Source: Phocaeicola sp. (GTDB lineage Bacteria; Bacteroidota; Bacteroidia; Bacteroidales; Bacteroidaceae). From it: 54,400 bases of DNA. The notes beneath the pieces were generated by a model. It was not told the DNA's origin. It made no database searches and worked only from the letters and a program-made list of their open reading frames with translations. The first letter of the stretch is position 1; the number at the start of each line of letters is the position of its first letter. The stretch lies in assembly GCA_020026175.1 (NCBI GenBank), contig JAHHQV010000014.1:1-54400 (forward strand). Direction: 5' to 3'. Made by a program: the position numbers and the translations under genes. Positions 41,611 to 51,448 of this stretch are shown in pieces.

Positions 41611-42874
41611 GAAAGTACTTTTTAGCGCTTTATTTGCAACTGCGGCCCTGTATGCTTCAGCACAGTCAAGCACTAACTCTCCATATACAAGATTCGGATT
41701 CGGCGACTTGTCGGACCGTGTTTTTACAAACAATGCAGCTATGGGTGGTGTAGGATATGCATTGCGCTCAAACAGACACATAAACACTATGAACCCTGCG
41801 GCATACACGTCGGTAGACTCATTGTCTTTTATGTTCGATCTTGGATTCAGTCTTAAAAGTTCAAACTACAAGGAAGGAGGAATCAAGGCTAATGCCAAAA
41901 ACTCTACTTTCGACTATCTGGCAATGCAGTTCAGACTGCACCCTAGGATAGGATTTTCCATGGGTTTCATACCTTACTCCAATGTAGGATACAACTTCAG
42001 CGGTACATCTAAGATTGGCAATAGAGATACATACCAGACCAATACATTTACTGGAGATGGAGGTACAAACATTATATATGCAGGTCTGGGATTTAAAATC
42101 CTGAAAAACCTGTCTGTAGGTGCAAACATAGGGTATCTTTACGGGAAAAACGAATACTCTACTACTGCCTCTTTCAACAACGGAGGAGACTTTACTATAA
42201 ATTATTTCAATTCGAAAATCAAAAGTTACAAGCTTGATTTGGGTGTACAATACACACAACCTATAAACAAAGACAACAGTCTTACTTTAGGTTTCACTTA
42301 CGAACTGGGACATGATGTGAGTGCAACAACAATAAAAGGAACACAGGTGACCGACGGAGGTTCGTACAATGCCAAAAACGAAAAAGAAATAAAAGGTGGA
42401 TACGGCATACCTTCAAGCTATGGCGCAGGTGTTGCATACCAGTATAAGAACAAACTCACTGTCAGTGCAGACTATACATTCCAGAACTGGTCTGACGTAA
42501 AACACATTGACGAATCGTTTGCTTACAACAACAGAAGCAAAATAGCTGTAGGTGCGGAATATGTACCAGACATGATAAGCAGAAAGTTCCTCAAGAAATT
42601 GTCGTACCGAATAGGAGCATACTACACTTCGCCTTATACAAAGATAAGAGACGGCAAGGACGGACAATTCTATGACGGAGCAAAAGAATACGGAATAACA
42701 GGAGGATTCGGTTTCCCTCTCACTCTGTTCCAAAGAAAGACAATGCTTAGCATAACAGGTCAGTACATAAAGCTATCACCATCGGCAGGCAAATTCATGT
42801 CTGAAGACAGATTCGTACTCAAGATAGGTCTCACACTTAACGAACCTTGGTTCATGAAATGGAAAGTCAACTAA
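41600..42874 (+). CDS. FadL/OmpP1-like outer-membrane beta-barrel protein
   Basis: 424 residues with a signal peptide (about 1-21, ending LYASAQ). SPYTRFGFGDLSDRVFTNNA and AAMGGVGYALRSNRHINTMN PAAY resemble the hatch region of FadL-like barrels in Bacteroidota. Alternating strands run through the rest. The C-terminus FMKWKVN lacks the usual terminal aromatic. The start overlaps coaX, and this pair order is common in the phylum. Possible cargo is a hydrophobic compound; not proven. Confidence 0.78.
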   Translation: MLSKKVLFSALFATAALYASAQSSTNSPYTRFGFGDLSDRVFTNNAAMGGVGYALRSNRHINTMNPAAYTSVDSLSFMFDLGFSLKSSNYKEGGIKANAKNSTFDYLAMQFRLHPRIGFSMGFIPYSNVGYNFSGTSKIGNRDTYQTNTFTGDGGTNIIYAGLGFKILKNLSVGANIGYLYGKNEYSTTASFNNGGDFTINYFNSKIKSYKLDLGVQYTQPINKDNSLTLGFTYELGHDVSATTIKGTQVTDGGSYNAKNEKEIKGGYGIPSSYGAGVAYQYKNKLTVSADYTFQNWSDVKHIDESFAYNNRSKIAVGAEYVPDMISRKFLKKLSYRIGAYYTSPYTKIRDGKDGQFYDGAKEYGITGGFGFPLTLFQRKTMLSITGQYIKLSPSAGKFMSEDRFVLKIGLTLNEPWFMKWKVN

Positions 42875-42912
42875 AACAATATATGCACAATAAACAATTA
42901 AATTAATATACG

Positions 42913-44274
42913 ATGAAAATGAAAATGTTTACACTGCTGTGTGCCCTTACTGTTGGTACAACAGCTTCTTTTGCTCAAAAAGGAGTAGAAGACGGATCAA
43001 GATTCGGACACGGAGAAGATAGTGTACGGTGTTTGCAAAACATCAGTATCTATTCCGAGTATGTAAAGACAAACAACTTCAAAGATGCTTACAATCCTTG
43101 GAAAGCAGTGTTCACTGAAGCGCCTTTTGCTCAGGTAGGGACATACACTAATGGAGCTAAAATTTTGCGCGGTTTGATTCAGGGCACTAAAGACGCTGCA
43201 CAGCAAAAAGCTTATTTAGACGAACTGATGGGAGTTTACGATCAGCGTATCAAATACCTTGACAAACTTAATAAACTTGTAAAAAGCAAATCTTCGAAAG
43301 GTTCCGTAATAGCAATGAAAGTCCATGACTACATTGCTTTTGCTGGTAACTCATTCGATGTAAGCCAGGCTTATGCTTGGGTTAAGGAAGCTCTTGAACT
43401 TGAAAAGGAAAACGGAGACTACTTCTTGTTTATGGATATGATGAACATATCATCACGCAAATTGAAATCTGACGATTCGCACAAAGAACAGTTCATAAAG
43501 GATTATCTTGTTACTGCCGAATACACTGACAATGCATCGAAAATCCAGAAAAGCGAAAAGATGAAAGCTTTGTTCAAGACTACAAAAGACAATGTAAATG
43601 CTTACTTCATCAACAGTGGTGCGGCTTCTTGCGAAAACCTACAGGCTATATACGGACCTCAGGTGGCACAGAACAAGACTAACCTAGAATATCTGAAACA
43701 GGTTATAAACGTGATGCAGATATTGAAGTGTACCGAAGAAGAAGCTTATTTCCAGGCTTCGGAATATGCTCATGCGATAGAGCCAACATCTTCTACAGCA
43801 GTAGGTTGCGGTTATATGTGCTACAAAAAAGAAGATATAACAAAATGTATAGAATACTTTGACCAGGCTATCGAACTTGAACAAGATCCTGTCAAGAAAG
43901 CAGAACATTGTTACACTGCAGCTGTTATACTTTCAAGCAAAAAACAGCTGAGCCGTGCAAAACAATATTGCAACAAGGCTATCTCATTGAACAGTAACTA
44001 TGGTGATCCTTATATCCTGATAGCACAGATGTATGCCTCAAGCCCTAACTGGAGCGACGAAGCAGCACTAAACAAGTGCACTTTCTTTGCAGTTATCGAC
44101 AAATTGCAGCGCGCAAAGAGTGTAGACCCAAGTGTAGCAGACAAAGCAAACGAACTTATCAGAACTTACTCATCATACACTCCGAAAGATGAAGACCTGT
44201 TCTTCCTTGGCCTGAAGAAAGGTAACTCTGTAACAATAGGAGGATGGATTGGCGAGACTACAACTATCAGATAG
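42913..44274 (+). CDS. Secreted TPR protein
   Basis: 453 residues, signal peptide about 1-21 (ending SFAQ), then helical repeats. A clear TPR set lies at about 290-380 (YMCYKKEDITKCIEYFDQA, EHCYTAAVILSSKKQLSRA). The N-terminal half is helical without a recognised repeat. It is a periplasmic or outer-membrane-linked scaffold candidate. It follows the barrel gene after 38 bases and precedes lptC by 5 bases, so a link to outer-membrane assembly is reasonable. Confidence 0.8.
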   Translation: MKMKMFTLLCALTVGTTASFAQKGVEDGSRFGHGEDSVRCLQNISIYSEYVKTNNFKDAYNPWKAVFTEAPFAQVGTYTNGAKILRGLIQGTKDAAQQKAYLDELMGVYDQRIKYLDKLNKLVKSKSSKGSVIAMKVHDYIAFAGNSFDVSQAYAWVKEALELEKENGDYFLFMDMMNISSRKLKSDDSHKEQFIKDYLVTAEYTDNASKIQKSEKMKALFKTTKDNVNAYFINSGAASCENLQAIYGPQVAQNKTNLEYLKQVINVMQILKCTEEEAYFQASEYAHAIEPTSSTAVGCGYMCYKKEDITKCIEYFDQAIELEQDPVKKAEHCYTAAVILSSKKQLSRAKQYCNKAISLNSNYGDPYILIAQMYASSPNWSDEAALNKCTFFAVIDKLQRAKSVDPSVADKANELIRTYSSYTPKDEDLFFLGLKKGNSVTIGGWIGETTTIR

Positions 44275-44279
44275 CCCGT

Positions 44280-44900
44280 ATGTCATACAGACAAAAAAAA
44301 TCAGAACATAGAATATCAACAAGCATAACAGTTGCCGTTTGGACAACTGTTATGTTTCTTTTTTTCACATCATGTGGTGGAAGTAAAAAACAACTGGCAG
44401 ATGCTATAGATGACAAAGATTCGCTTCCCGACATGAAAAATATAGGTGTAACATCGTTCGTGTCAGACTCGGGAATGATAAGATATAAGATAGTGACAGA
44501 CGAATGGCTGATATACAGTAAAAAGAATCCTCCATACTGGGCATTCGAAAAAGGCTTGTATATTGAAAAGTTTGATACTCTGTTCAGAGTGGATGCCAGC
44601 ATAAAGGCCGACACAGCTTATTATCATGAGAAAAAGGAAATATGGGAACTTAGGGGCAATGTACACATACAGAATCAGGCTGGAGACAAGTTCGATACAG
44701 AACTTCTGTTCTGGAATCAAGCCAAAGAAAAAATCTACTCGGACAAGTTCATAAAAATAGAGCAGGAAGATAAAATACTTACTGGATATGGTTTCGAGTC
44801 GGACCAGCAAATGAACGAATATGTCATAATGAAACCGGAAGGTATCTTTACTATCGAGGATAATGCGCCTATAGATACTACACAGACAGGAAAGGTATAA
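44280..44900 (+). CDS. lptC: LPS export protein LptC
   Basis: Bitopic or lipid-anchored periplasmic component of the lipopolysaccharide bridge, 206 aa. Hydrophobic segment about 14-31 ends in FFTSCGG, a possible lipobox, so it may be lipid-modified. The LptC/OstA beta-jellyroll follows (about 60-190): WLIYSKKNPPYWAFEKGLYI, ADTAYYHEKKEIWELRGNV, TELLFWNQAKEKIYSDKFI. I start at ATG 44280, five bases after the TPR gene. The next gene starts 14 bases later. Confidence 0.88.
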   Translation: MSYRQKKSEHRISTSITVAVWTTVMFLFFTSCGGSKKQLADAIDDKDSLPDMKNIGVTSFVSDSGMIRYKIVTDEWLIYSKKNPPYWAFEKGLYIEKFDTLFRVDASIKADTAYYHEKKEIWELRGNVHIQNQAGDKFDTELLFWNQAKEKIYSDKFIKIEQEDKILTGYGFESDQQMNEYVIMKPEGIFTIEDNAPIDTTQTGKV

Positions 44901-44914
44901 ACTAATCAGATAAA

Positions 44915-46171
44915 ATGGAAATAATTGTAGAATTACTTATTTCAATGGCTTTTTCAGCATTCTTCTCAGGTATGGAAATAGCTTTTGTCTCGTCAAACAA
45001 GCTACGCTTCGAGATGGAGAAGTCGAATAGTATTCCTAACAAAATTCTATCAATCTTCTATAAAAACCCAAACAACTTCATTTCTACAATGCTGGTGGGT
45101 AACAATATAGCCTTGGTTATATACGGAATACTCATGGCACAGATTATAGAAAAATATATTCTGGCCGGAACTATAACCAACGAAGCTCTTGTTGTGATGA
45201 TACAGACCGTGATATCTACTCTGATAATACTTATCACAGGAGAATTCATGCCAAAGACTTTGTTCAAGCTGAATCCAAACCTTACTCTGAAAATATTCTC
45301 TATACCTACATATGTCTGCTATATAACATTGTACCCGCTAAGCAAATTTGCTACCCTACTGTCTACTGGCATCCTTAAACTTACAGGATATAAAATAAAG
45401 AAGGAAGACAGAGACAAGGCCTTCTCGAAAATAGACCTTGACTACCTTATAGAAAGCAGCATAGACGAATCTGAAAACAAAAAGGAAATAGAACCCGAAA
45501 TAGAAATATTCAAAAATGCTCTGGACTTCTCTAACATAAAAGCTAAAGACTGCATGATTCCACGAACCGAAATTGTAGCGGTGGACATCGAGGCTTCGAG
45601 AGAAGAGATAATGAAAGAATTCATAGACAAGGGGTTGAGCAAACTAATCGTATTCAAGGACGATATAGACAATATCATAGGATACATACATTCTTCCGAA
45701 ATGTTTACCAATCAGGACGAATGGCAGAAAAGCATCAAAAATGTACCTATCGTACCCGAAACAATAGGAGCCAACAAACTGATGAAACAACTGATGCAAA
45801 GTAAAAAATCATTGTCGGTGGTTGTTGACGAATTTGGAGGCACATCGGGAATCATAACCCTGGAAGACTTGGTTGAAGAACTTCTGGGAGATATAGAAGA
45901 TGAACACGACAATAAAAACACTGTGGCAAAAGCTATAAACGAAAATGAATTTATACTTTCTGCACGACTTGAAATAGAAGAGATAAACAAAGAATTCGGT
46001 CTAGACCTGCCCGAAAATGACGATTATCAGACATTGGGAGGACTGATACTGAACAAGCATCAAAGTATACCAAAGCCGAACGAAATTATAAATTTCGACA
46101 GTTTTCAGTTCAAAATCATAAAAGCAACTACAACCAAAATAGAACTGGTAAAACTCAAAATAAAGAAATAA
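44915..46171 (+). CDS. CNNM/CBS-domain protein (CorC/HlyC family)
   Basis: 418 residues. N-terminal DUF21/CNNM membrane domain (about 1-170, four hydrophobic segments), CBS pair (about 205-320, PRTEIVAVDIEASREEIMKE, VVVDEFGGTSGIITLEDLVE), and a C-terminal CorC_HlyC domain (about 335-418, LDLPENDDYQTLGGLI). Family members are Mg2+ transport or haemolysin-related proteins; in Bacteroidota relatives include GldE. The name 'haemolysin' is historical. Ion specificity is unknown. Confidence 0.88.
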   Translation: MEIIVELLISMAFSAFFSGMEIAFVSSNKLRFEMEKSNSIPNKILSIFYKNPNNFISTMLVGNNIALVIYGILMAQIIEKYILAGTITNEALVVMIQTVISTLIILITGEFMPKTLFKLNPNLTLKIFSIPTYVCYITLYPLSKFATLLSTGILKLTGYKIKKEDRDKAFSKIDLDYLIESSIDESENKKEIEPEIEIFKNALDFSNIKAKDCMIPRTEIVAVDIEASREEIMKEFIDKGLSKLIVFKDDIDNIIGYIHSSEMFTNQDEWQKSIKNVPIVPETIGANKLMKQLMQSKKSLSVVVDEFGGTSGIITLEDLVEELLGDIEDEHDNKNTVAKAINENEFILSARLEIEEINKEFGLDLPENDDYQTLGGLILNKHQSIPKPNEIINFDSFQFKIIKATTTKIELVKLKIKK

Positions 46172-46271
46172 GTATTTTTTTTATAATAAAATAGTAACAG
46201 AGAAACATTTTTTGTATCTTCGTGCGCTAATTATCAGTAAAAAAACAATAAAACAAAAAATAATAATTTAA

Positions 46272-48416
46272 ATGGCAACTTTACAAACAATTAGAAGCAA
46301 AGGACCTCTTTTGGTCGTTGTAATTGGTCTTGCCTTATTTGCATTCATTGCAGGAGATGCATGGAGAATACTCCAGCCTCATCAGGGTGTGCAAGACGTA
46401 GGAGAAGTAAATGGGGATGTTTTATCTGCCCAAGATTATCAAAAGCTGGTTGACGAATTTTCGGAGGTTATAAAATTGACCAACGGACTGACATCACTCA
46501 ATGAAACACAGCTTGCAAGTGTAAAAGATCAGGTTTGGCAGTCATATGTCAATAACAAACTGATTTCGGAAGAAGCAGAAAAGCTTGGACTTACTGTTAC
46601 TGATGCCGAAATACAGGCTATCATTGACGAAGGAACTCACCCAATGCTGATGAACACTCCTTTCCGCAATCCTCAGACTGGCGCATTCGACAAGGATATG
46701 CTTAAAAAATTTTTGGTAGACTATGCTAACATCAACAACAGCCAGATGCCTGCTCAATATGTAGAGTATTATAATACTATGGGAAAATTCTGGAACTTCA
46801 TAGAAAAGACTTTAAGACAGTCTCTTCTTGCAGAAAAATACCAAAGCCTTATAGCTAAATCATTAATAGCAAACCCTGTATCGGCAGAAGATGCTTTCAA
46901 GTCTCGTACAGAACAGACTGATATGCTTGTTGCTGCAGTTCCTTACTCTTCTATAAACGACTCGTTGGTAAAAGTTTCGGACGATGAAATCAGAAGTTTA
47001 TATAACAAAAAGAAAGAGCAATACAAACAGCTTGTAGAAACACGTAATATCCGCTATGTAGATGTTCAGGTTCTTCCTTCGGATGCAGATAGAAAAGCTG
47101 TACTTGATGAAGTTACAGAATATAGCGAACAGCTTAACAATACAACAACTGACATGGGTACTTTTATCCGTACTACAGGTTCAGCAGTTTCTTACTCTGA
47201 TATTCCTGTAAACAAGTCGGTTCTACCTTCGGATGTTGTAGCTCGTCTTGACTCTATAGGTATGAACGAAGTATTCGGTCCTTACTACAACCAGACAGAC
47301 GACTCATACAACGCCTTCAAGATTATTGCTAAAGTAAATGCACCAGACTCTATCATGTTCCGTCAGATTCAGGTTTATGCAGAATCAGAAGAAAGAACAA
47401 AGACTCTTACAGACAGTATCTTTGATGCTATAAAAGGCGGAGCTAAATTTGAAGATCTTGCAAAGGTTTATGGACAAACAGGTGAAATAAACACATTGGC
47501 AGCTTCAAGCTGGGAAGGCGGACAGATTAACGCTGAAAATGAGACTTTCATCAAAGCTCTTATAGATCAGCCTGTGAAAGAATTGGCTAAGATACAAATA
47601 GGTCAGGCAAATGTCATCCTGCAAGTAATGGACAAAAAAGCTATGCAGCAGAAATACAAAGTGGCAGTTGTAAAACGTAACGTAGAATTCAGCAATGATA
47701 CATACAACGAAGTTTACAACAAATTCAGCCAGTTTGTAGCCCAGACAAACAACATCAGCGAACTTGAAAAGAATGCTGAAGAATATGGATACACTGTGTT
47801 GCCTCGTACTGACTTCTCTTCTGCAGAACATTATATCGGTGGAGTTTCTTCTACCAAGGAAGCCATCCGTTGGATTTTCAACGCTAAAGAAGACGAGGTT
47901 TCTCCTTTGTACGAATGTGGAAACAATGACCATATCATGGTTGTGGCTCTCGAAAAAATCAATCCAAAGGGTTACAGAGATATCAACTCTGTTGCTGATA
48001 TGCTTCGCGCAGAACTTCGCAGAGACAAGAAGGCTGAAATGATTATGTCCGACATGAAGTCTTGCACTTCTATAGATCAGGCTAAATCTGTACAGAATGC
48101 TGTAAGCGATTCTGTAAAACATGTTACATTCTCTGCTCCTGCTTATGTATCTATTACAAGAGCAAGTGAACCTGTTATAGGTGCTGTAGCTGCAAAAACT
48201 GCTGTAAACGCAACAAGCACTCCTGTCAAGGGTAACGCAGGTGTATATATGGTACAGGTTATCAACAAAGATAATGGTACTGAAAAGTTTGATGAAAAAA
48301 CTGAAGAAGCTACATTGACAAATATGTATGCCCGTTATTCTACTCAGTTCAACAGTTTCATCAATGATCTTTACCAAAAGGCTGAAATCAAAGACAACCG
48401 CTATCTGTTTTTCTAA
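46272..48416 (+). CDS. ppiD: PpiD/SurA-type periplasmic peptidyl-prolyl isomerase
   Basis: Membrane-anchored periplasmic foldase, 714 aa. One N-terminal helix (about 12-30, GPLLVVVIGLALFAFIAG), a SurA_N-like helical domain (about 40-200), a parvulin-like domain (about 345-450 with SIMFRQIQVYAESEERTKTL and FEDLAKVYGQTGEINTLAAS) and further helical/parvulin-like parts to the C-terminus. It supports folding of outer-membrane proteins near the Sec channel, fitting the surrounding envelope genes. TATCTTCG at 46215-46222 is a near-consensus promoter. Confidence 0.88.
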   Translation: MATLQTIRSKGPLLVVVIGLALFAFIAGDAWRILQPHQGVQDVGEVNGDVLSAQDYQKLVDEFSEVIKLTNGLTSLNETQLASVKDQVWQSYVNNKLISEEAEKLGLTVTDAEIQAIIDEGTHPMLMNTPFRNPQTGAFDKDMLKKFLVDYANINNSQMPAQYVEYYNTMGKFWNFIEKTLRQSLLAEKYQSLIAKSLIANPVSAEDAFKSRTEQTDMLVAAVPYSSINDSLVKVSDDEIRSLYNKKKEQYKQLVETRNIRYVDVQVLPSDADRKAVLDEVTEYSEQLNNTTTDMGTFIRTTGSAVSYSDIPVNKSVLPSDVVARLDSIGMNEVFGPYYNQTDDSYNAFKIIAKVNAPDSIMFRQIQVYAESEERTKTLTDSIFDAIKGGAKFEDLAKVYGQTGEINTLAASSWEGGQINAENETFIKALIDQPVKELAKIQIGQANVILQVMDKKAMQQKYKVAVVKRNVEFSNDTYNEVYNKFSQFVAQTNNISELEKNAEEYGYTVLPRTDFSSAEHYIGGVSSTKEAIRWIFNAKEDEVSPLYECGNNDHIMVVALEKINPKGYRDINSVADMLRAELRRDKKAEMIMSDMKSCTSIDQAKSVQNAVSDSVKHVTFSAPAYVSITRASEPVIGAVAAKTAVNATSTPVKGNAGVYMVQVINKDNGTEKFDEKTEEATLTNMYARYSTQFNSFINDLYQKAEIKDNRYLFF

Positions 48417-48437
48417 TGTAACGGATTACATAACAAC

Positions 48438-48480
48438 AAAAAAAACGTGCATGTGTAAGATTATACATGCACGTTTTTTT
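48438..48480. terminator. Terminator after ppiD
   Basis: AACGTGCATGT pairs with ACATGCACGTT, flanked by A- and T-runs. It serves both ppiD and the convergent membrane gene. Confidence 0.85.
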
Positions 48481-48522
48481 GTTATACACTAAAGGCTATC
48501 CTGTGAAACAAGAATATCCTGC

Positions 48523-48864
48523 TCATTTCTCTTTCTCTTCTTCATGTGGTATTCTGAAAGCCGTGTAAAGCTGAAGTACAGCAGATACGCTAAGGCATAG
48601 AATCCACTCGTTATGATGAGTTACTATCATCAAAAGACCTGTTGTCACCAAAAGAATAGAACCTATTAGCTGCTGTTTCTTCAAGCGTTTCAACACCATA
48701 TTATGTCCATCATAATATCCCGTTTTGGTCTGAATCCAGGCAAACACCAATGCACCGGCAATATAGATGTATGGAGCATACTCCATTTTAACAAACTGAA
48801 GCATCAGTCCGGCAAACAAAATGACCGCACCTGCCATCATTATTACATTATCCAACTTACTCAT
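48523..48864 (-). CDS. Four-helix membrane protein of unknown function
   Basis: 113 residues with four hydrophobic segments (about 8-24, 30-45, 68-83, 87-102) and a charged C-terminus HEEEKEK. No family recognised. The start overlaps the stop of ftsB by four bases, so the two are co-translated. Partnership with the division protein is inferred from that overlap alone. Confidence 0.75.
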   Translation of the reverse strand: MSKLDNVIMMAGAVILFAGLMLQFVKMEYAPYIYIAGALVFAWIQTKTGYYDGHNMVLKRLKKQQLIGSILLVTTGLLMIVTHHNEWILCLSVSAVLQLYTAFRIPHEEEKEK

Positions 48865-49172
48865 TTATCCAAATCTTCTTCAAAAATAAATATATCTTCG
48901 TTATCTTTCTTCATTTTATATTTCTCGCGAGCTACCTTCTCAAGAGCTTCCTGATTGGTAGAAATTTCCTTAAGCAATTCGCTGTCATGCTCAAACTGGC
49001 TTCTGTAGTGCTTTATCTCAGACTTCAGCCTGCTTATCTCCATATTATGTTTCCAGCGTTGTATCCAGCTATTTTCATCAAGAATACCTATTATAAGCAA
49101 AAAAGTCACTGTCGTAACCTTATATTTATGCTCGGACACATATCTCCATATAAATTCTATCTTCTCTTTCAT
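48861..49172 (-). CDS. ftsB: Septum formation initiator FtsB/DivIC
   Basis: Bitopic cell-division protein, 103 aa. Cytoplasmic N-terminus, one membrane helix (about 18-33), then a coiled coil (about 40-75, ISRLKSEIKHYRSQFEHDSE) and the conserved LEKVAREKYKMKKDNEDIFI that binds FtsL/FtsQ. The length and order fit the family. Divergent from dnaX. Confidence 0.9.
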   Translation of the reverse strand: MKEKIEFIWRYVSEHKYKVTTVTFLLIIGILDENSWIQRWKHNMEISRLKSEIKHYRSQFEHDSELLKEISTNQEALEKVAREKYKMKKDNEDIFIFEEDLDK

Positions 49173-49328
49173 ATCAATAAAACTTTACAACACAAAGATA
49201 TATACATTACATCTTAAAATCAAAAGTTGAAATGATATTTTATATCTACTCTCACTAATGACACTGATGAATATAAAAGAAAACAAGAAATGCATGTATA
49301 GTTTGACATCTGAAAACTGCATTTTCTC

Positions 49329-49359
49329 TTTGCGCTTCACTCGGTTTGCATTATCTTTG
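49329..49359 (+). promoter_or_regulatory. Bacteroidota-type promoter of dnaX
   Basis: TTTG at 49329-49332 and TATCTTTG at 49352-49359 with a 19-base spacer; ATG 42 bases later. Confidence 0.75.
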
Positions 49360-49401
49360 TCAAAGACTTATTTTTTAGTATAAAAAACATCCTAAATTGA
49401 T

Positions 49402-51237
49402 ATGGACAACTATATAGTTTCGGCACGAAAATACAGACCTTCCACTTTCGACACCGTAGTGGGACAACAAGCACTTACAACAACTCTTAAAAATGCTATA
49501 GCAAATAACAAACTTGCACATGCGTACCTGTTCTGTGGTCAGCGAGGAGTAGGAAAGACAACATGTGCACGTATATTTGCCAAAACTATAAACTGCCTGT
49601 CGCCTACAGAAGACGGAGAGGCATGCAATCATTGCGAGTCGTGTATGGCTTTCAATGAACAGCGTTCATACAATATACACGAACTGGATGCTGCATCAAA
49701 CAACTCGGTAGAAGACATACGTTCTCTTATAGAACAGGTAAGGATACCACCTCAGATAGGAAAATACAAGGTATATATAATTGATGAGGTACACATGCTT
49801 TCTACTGCAGCCTTCAATGCTTTTCTGAAAACATTGGAAGAACCGCCACAACATGCCATCTTCATTCTTGCTACAACCGAAAAGCATAAAATACTGCCTA
49901 CTATATTAAGCAGATGCCAAATATACGACTTCAACAGAATAAGTGTTACAGATACGGTAGAGCATCTGCAAGGTGTAGCACAAAAGGAGGGTATAGATGT
50001 TGAACCAGAGGCTCTGACAGTAATTGCACAAAAAGCAGACGGAGGTATGCGTGACGCATTGTCAATATTCGACCAGGTTACAAGTTTTGCAAACGGACAC
50101 ATCACCTACAAAAGTGTAATAGAAAATCTGAATGTTCTTGATTATGAATATTACTTCAAGCTTACAGACTATATTCTGGAAAACAAGGTTTCTGAATGTA
50201 TGCTCCTTTTTAATGAAGTGCTGAAAAAAGGATTTGACGGCAATCATTTCATTACCGGACTTAGTTCACACTTCAGAGACTTGCTGGTAAGCCGTGACCA
50301 AACTACCATAGAACTACTGGAAGTTGGTGCTTCTATCAAGGAAAGATATGTAAAACAGTCGCAGATATGTAACTCTAAGTTTCTCTACAAAGCCATGAAA
50401 CTATGCAATGACTGCGACCTTAGCTACAGACAGAGCAAGAACAAGCGTCTGCTAGTCGAACTTACACTTATACAACTGGCACAGATAACCGAGCCTGCAG
50501 ATGATACTGGTGGTGGGTGTAACCCTAAACAGACTTTAAACCCGATATTCAGCAAACAGGAAAATATTGGCGAAAAAAATAACAATGTACACTCCAACCA
50601 AGTTGTAAAGACTAATGCCAATACTACAGCAGATATAGCTACAAATAACGGAACACGACAACAGACTACACAAACAGACAGAAGCAATGCTGCCGGTGTG
50701 CAATCACATACAAGTCCGTTCCAACCACAAAAGCAGAACGAAAAGAAAACTCCTGTAATAAAGAGCGGCAGCTTGGTATTTTCGATAAAGAAAAAACCAC
50801 ATGAACAAACTCAATCTGCAGAACATAAACAGAACAATAACATACAGAAAACAGAACAGGAATGGGAAGATTATATCTTCAATGAAAAAGACCTGAACTA
50901 CTACTGGAGAGAATTTGCAATGAGTCTGCCGCAAGAAGAAACTGCCAACTCAAGGAAAATGATGAATATGTCGCCCAAACTGTTGGACGGAAGCGCTACT
51001 TTTGAAGTGGTTGTAGATAACGAGATGGCACAGAAATCAATGCAGAAACTTATCCCGCAGATAGAAGAACATCTTCACAAACAGCTACACAACAGAAATA
51101 TCAAGATGACTGTAAGGATAAGCGAAGCAAATGAAGTTGTGAAAGCATATAGCCATCGTGAAAGATACCTAATGATGAGCAAGAAGAATCCTAACTTGCT
51201 TAAACTGAGAGAGGAACTTGGACTGGAACTATACTAA
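49402..51237 (+). CDS. dnaX: DNA polymerase III gamma/tau subunit
   Basis: Clamp-loader ATPase, 611 aa. Walker A GQRGVGKTT at 46-54, zinc cysteines C65, C75, C78 and C81, Walker B YIIDEVHML, sensor 1 ILATTEKHKILPTILSRCQ, domain III to about residue 365. A Gln/Asn/Thr-rich linker (about 370-480) precedes a C-terminal domain (about 490-611) that would bind the polymerase and helicase. Codons 391-393 read GAA AAA AAT; a -1 slip at A_AAA_AAT meets TAA at once, giving a 393-residue form that ends just past domain III. This matches the size logic of the E. coli gamma form. Confidence 0.96.
   Translation: MDNYIVSARKYRPSTFDTVVGQQALTTTLKNAIANNKLAHAYLFCGQRGVGKTTCARIFAKTINCLSPTEDGEACNHCESCMAFNEQRSYNIHELDAASNNSVEDIRSLIEQVRIPPQIGKYKVYIIDEVHMLSTAAFNAFLKTLEEPPQHAIFILATTEKHKILPTILSRCQIYDFNRISVTDTVEHLQGVAQKEGIDVEPEALTVIAQKADGGMRDALSIFDQVTSFANGHITYKSVIENLNVLDYEYYFKLTDYILENKVSECMLLFNEVLKKGFDGNHFITGLSSHFRDLLVSRDQTTIELLEVGASIKERYVKQSQICNSKFLYKAMKLCNDCDLSYRQSKNKRLLVELTLIQLAQITEPADDTGGGCNPKQTLNPIFSKQENIGEKNNNVHSNQVVKTNANTTADIATNNGTRQQTTQTDRSNAAGVQSHTSPFQPQKQNEKKTPVIKSGSLVFSIKKKPHEQTQSAEHKQNNNIQKTEQEWEDYIFNEKDLNYYWREFAMSLPQEETANSRKMMNMSPKLLDGSATFEVVVDNEMAQKSMQKLIPQIEEHLHKQLHNRNIKMTVRISEANEVVKAYSHRERYLMMSKKNPNLLKLREELGLELY
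50573..50582 (+). promoter_or_regulatory. Candidate -1 frameshift/slippage site in dnaX
   Basis: Seven A's (50573-50579) then T. In the gene's frame the heptamer is A_AAA_AAT. After a -1 slip the next codon is TAA at 50580-50582. A purine-rich ACAGGAAAA lies about 12 bases upstream. The downstream CAAC/GTTG hairpin is weak. Confidence 0.4.
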
Positions 51238-51250
51238 ATCATCCTAAAGA

Positions 51251-51346
51251 AAAAAGAATGAAAAAAAGCATAAAGCTCAATCCAATTTATCATACGCATT
51301 TTCACCTTTTGAATGGAAAAAGGATGAAAAAAACATAAATCTCAAT
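51251..51346. repeat. Imperfect direct repeat of about 30 bases
   Basis: 51251-51281 and 51317-51346 match at about 27 of 30 bases, both A-rich and ending in CTCAAT. It lies after dnaX. Confidence 0.5.
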
Positions 51347-51384
51347 AGCATAGCAAATGTATTCATAGTACCATAACAAAAAGC

Positions 51385-51420
51385 CCTATCACTTTCCATA
51401 CTGAGTGGCACAGTGATAGG
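51385..51420. terminator. Terminator of the queuosine operon
   Basis: CCTATCACT pairs with AGTGATAGG with a further inner CCA/TGG stem. On the minus strand it is followed by GGGCTTTTTG and lies 29 bases after the queF stop. Confidence 0.75.
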
Positions 51421-51448
51421 ACTTGTAGTATTGTATATATAAGTAACG

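Noticed and set aside
47505..48377. 290-codon minus-strand frame opposite ppiD
   Set aside because: Cys/Phe/Tyr-rich antisense translation, no start context or promoter.
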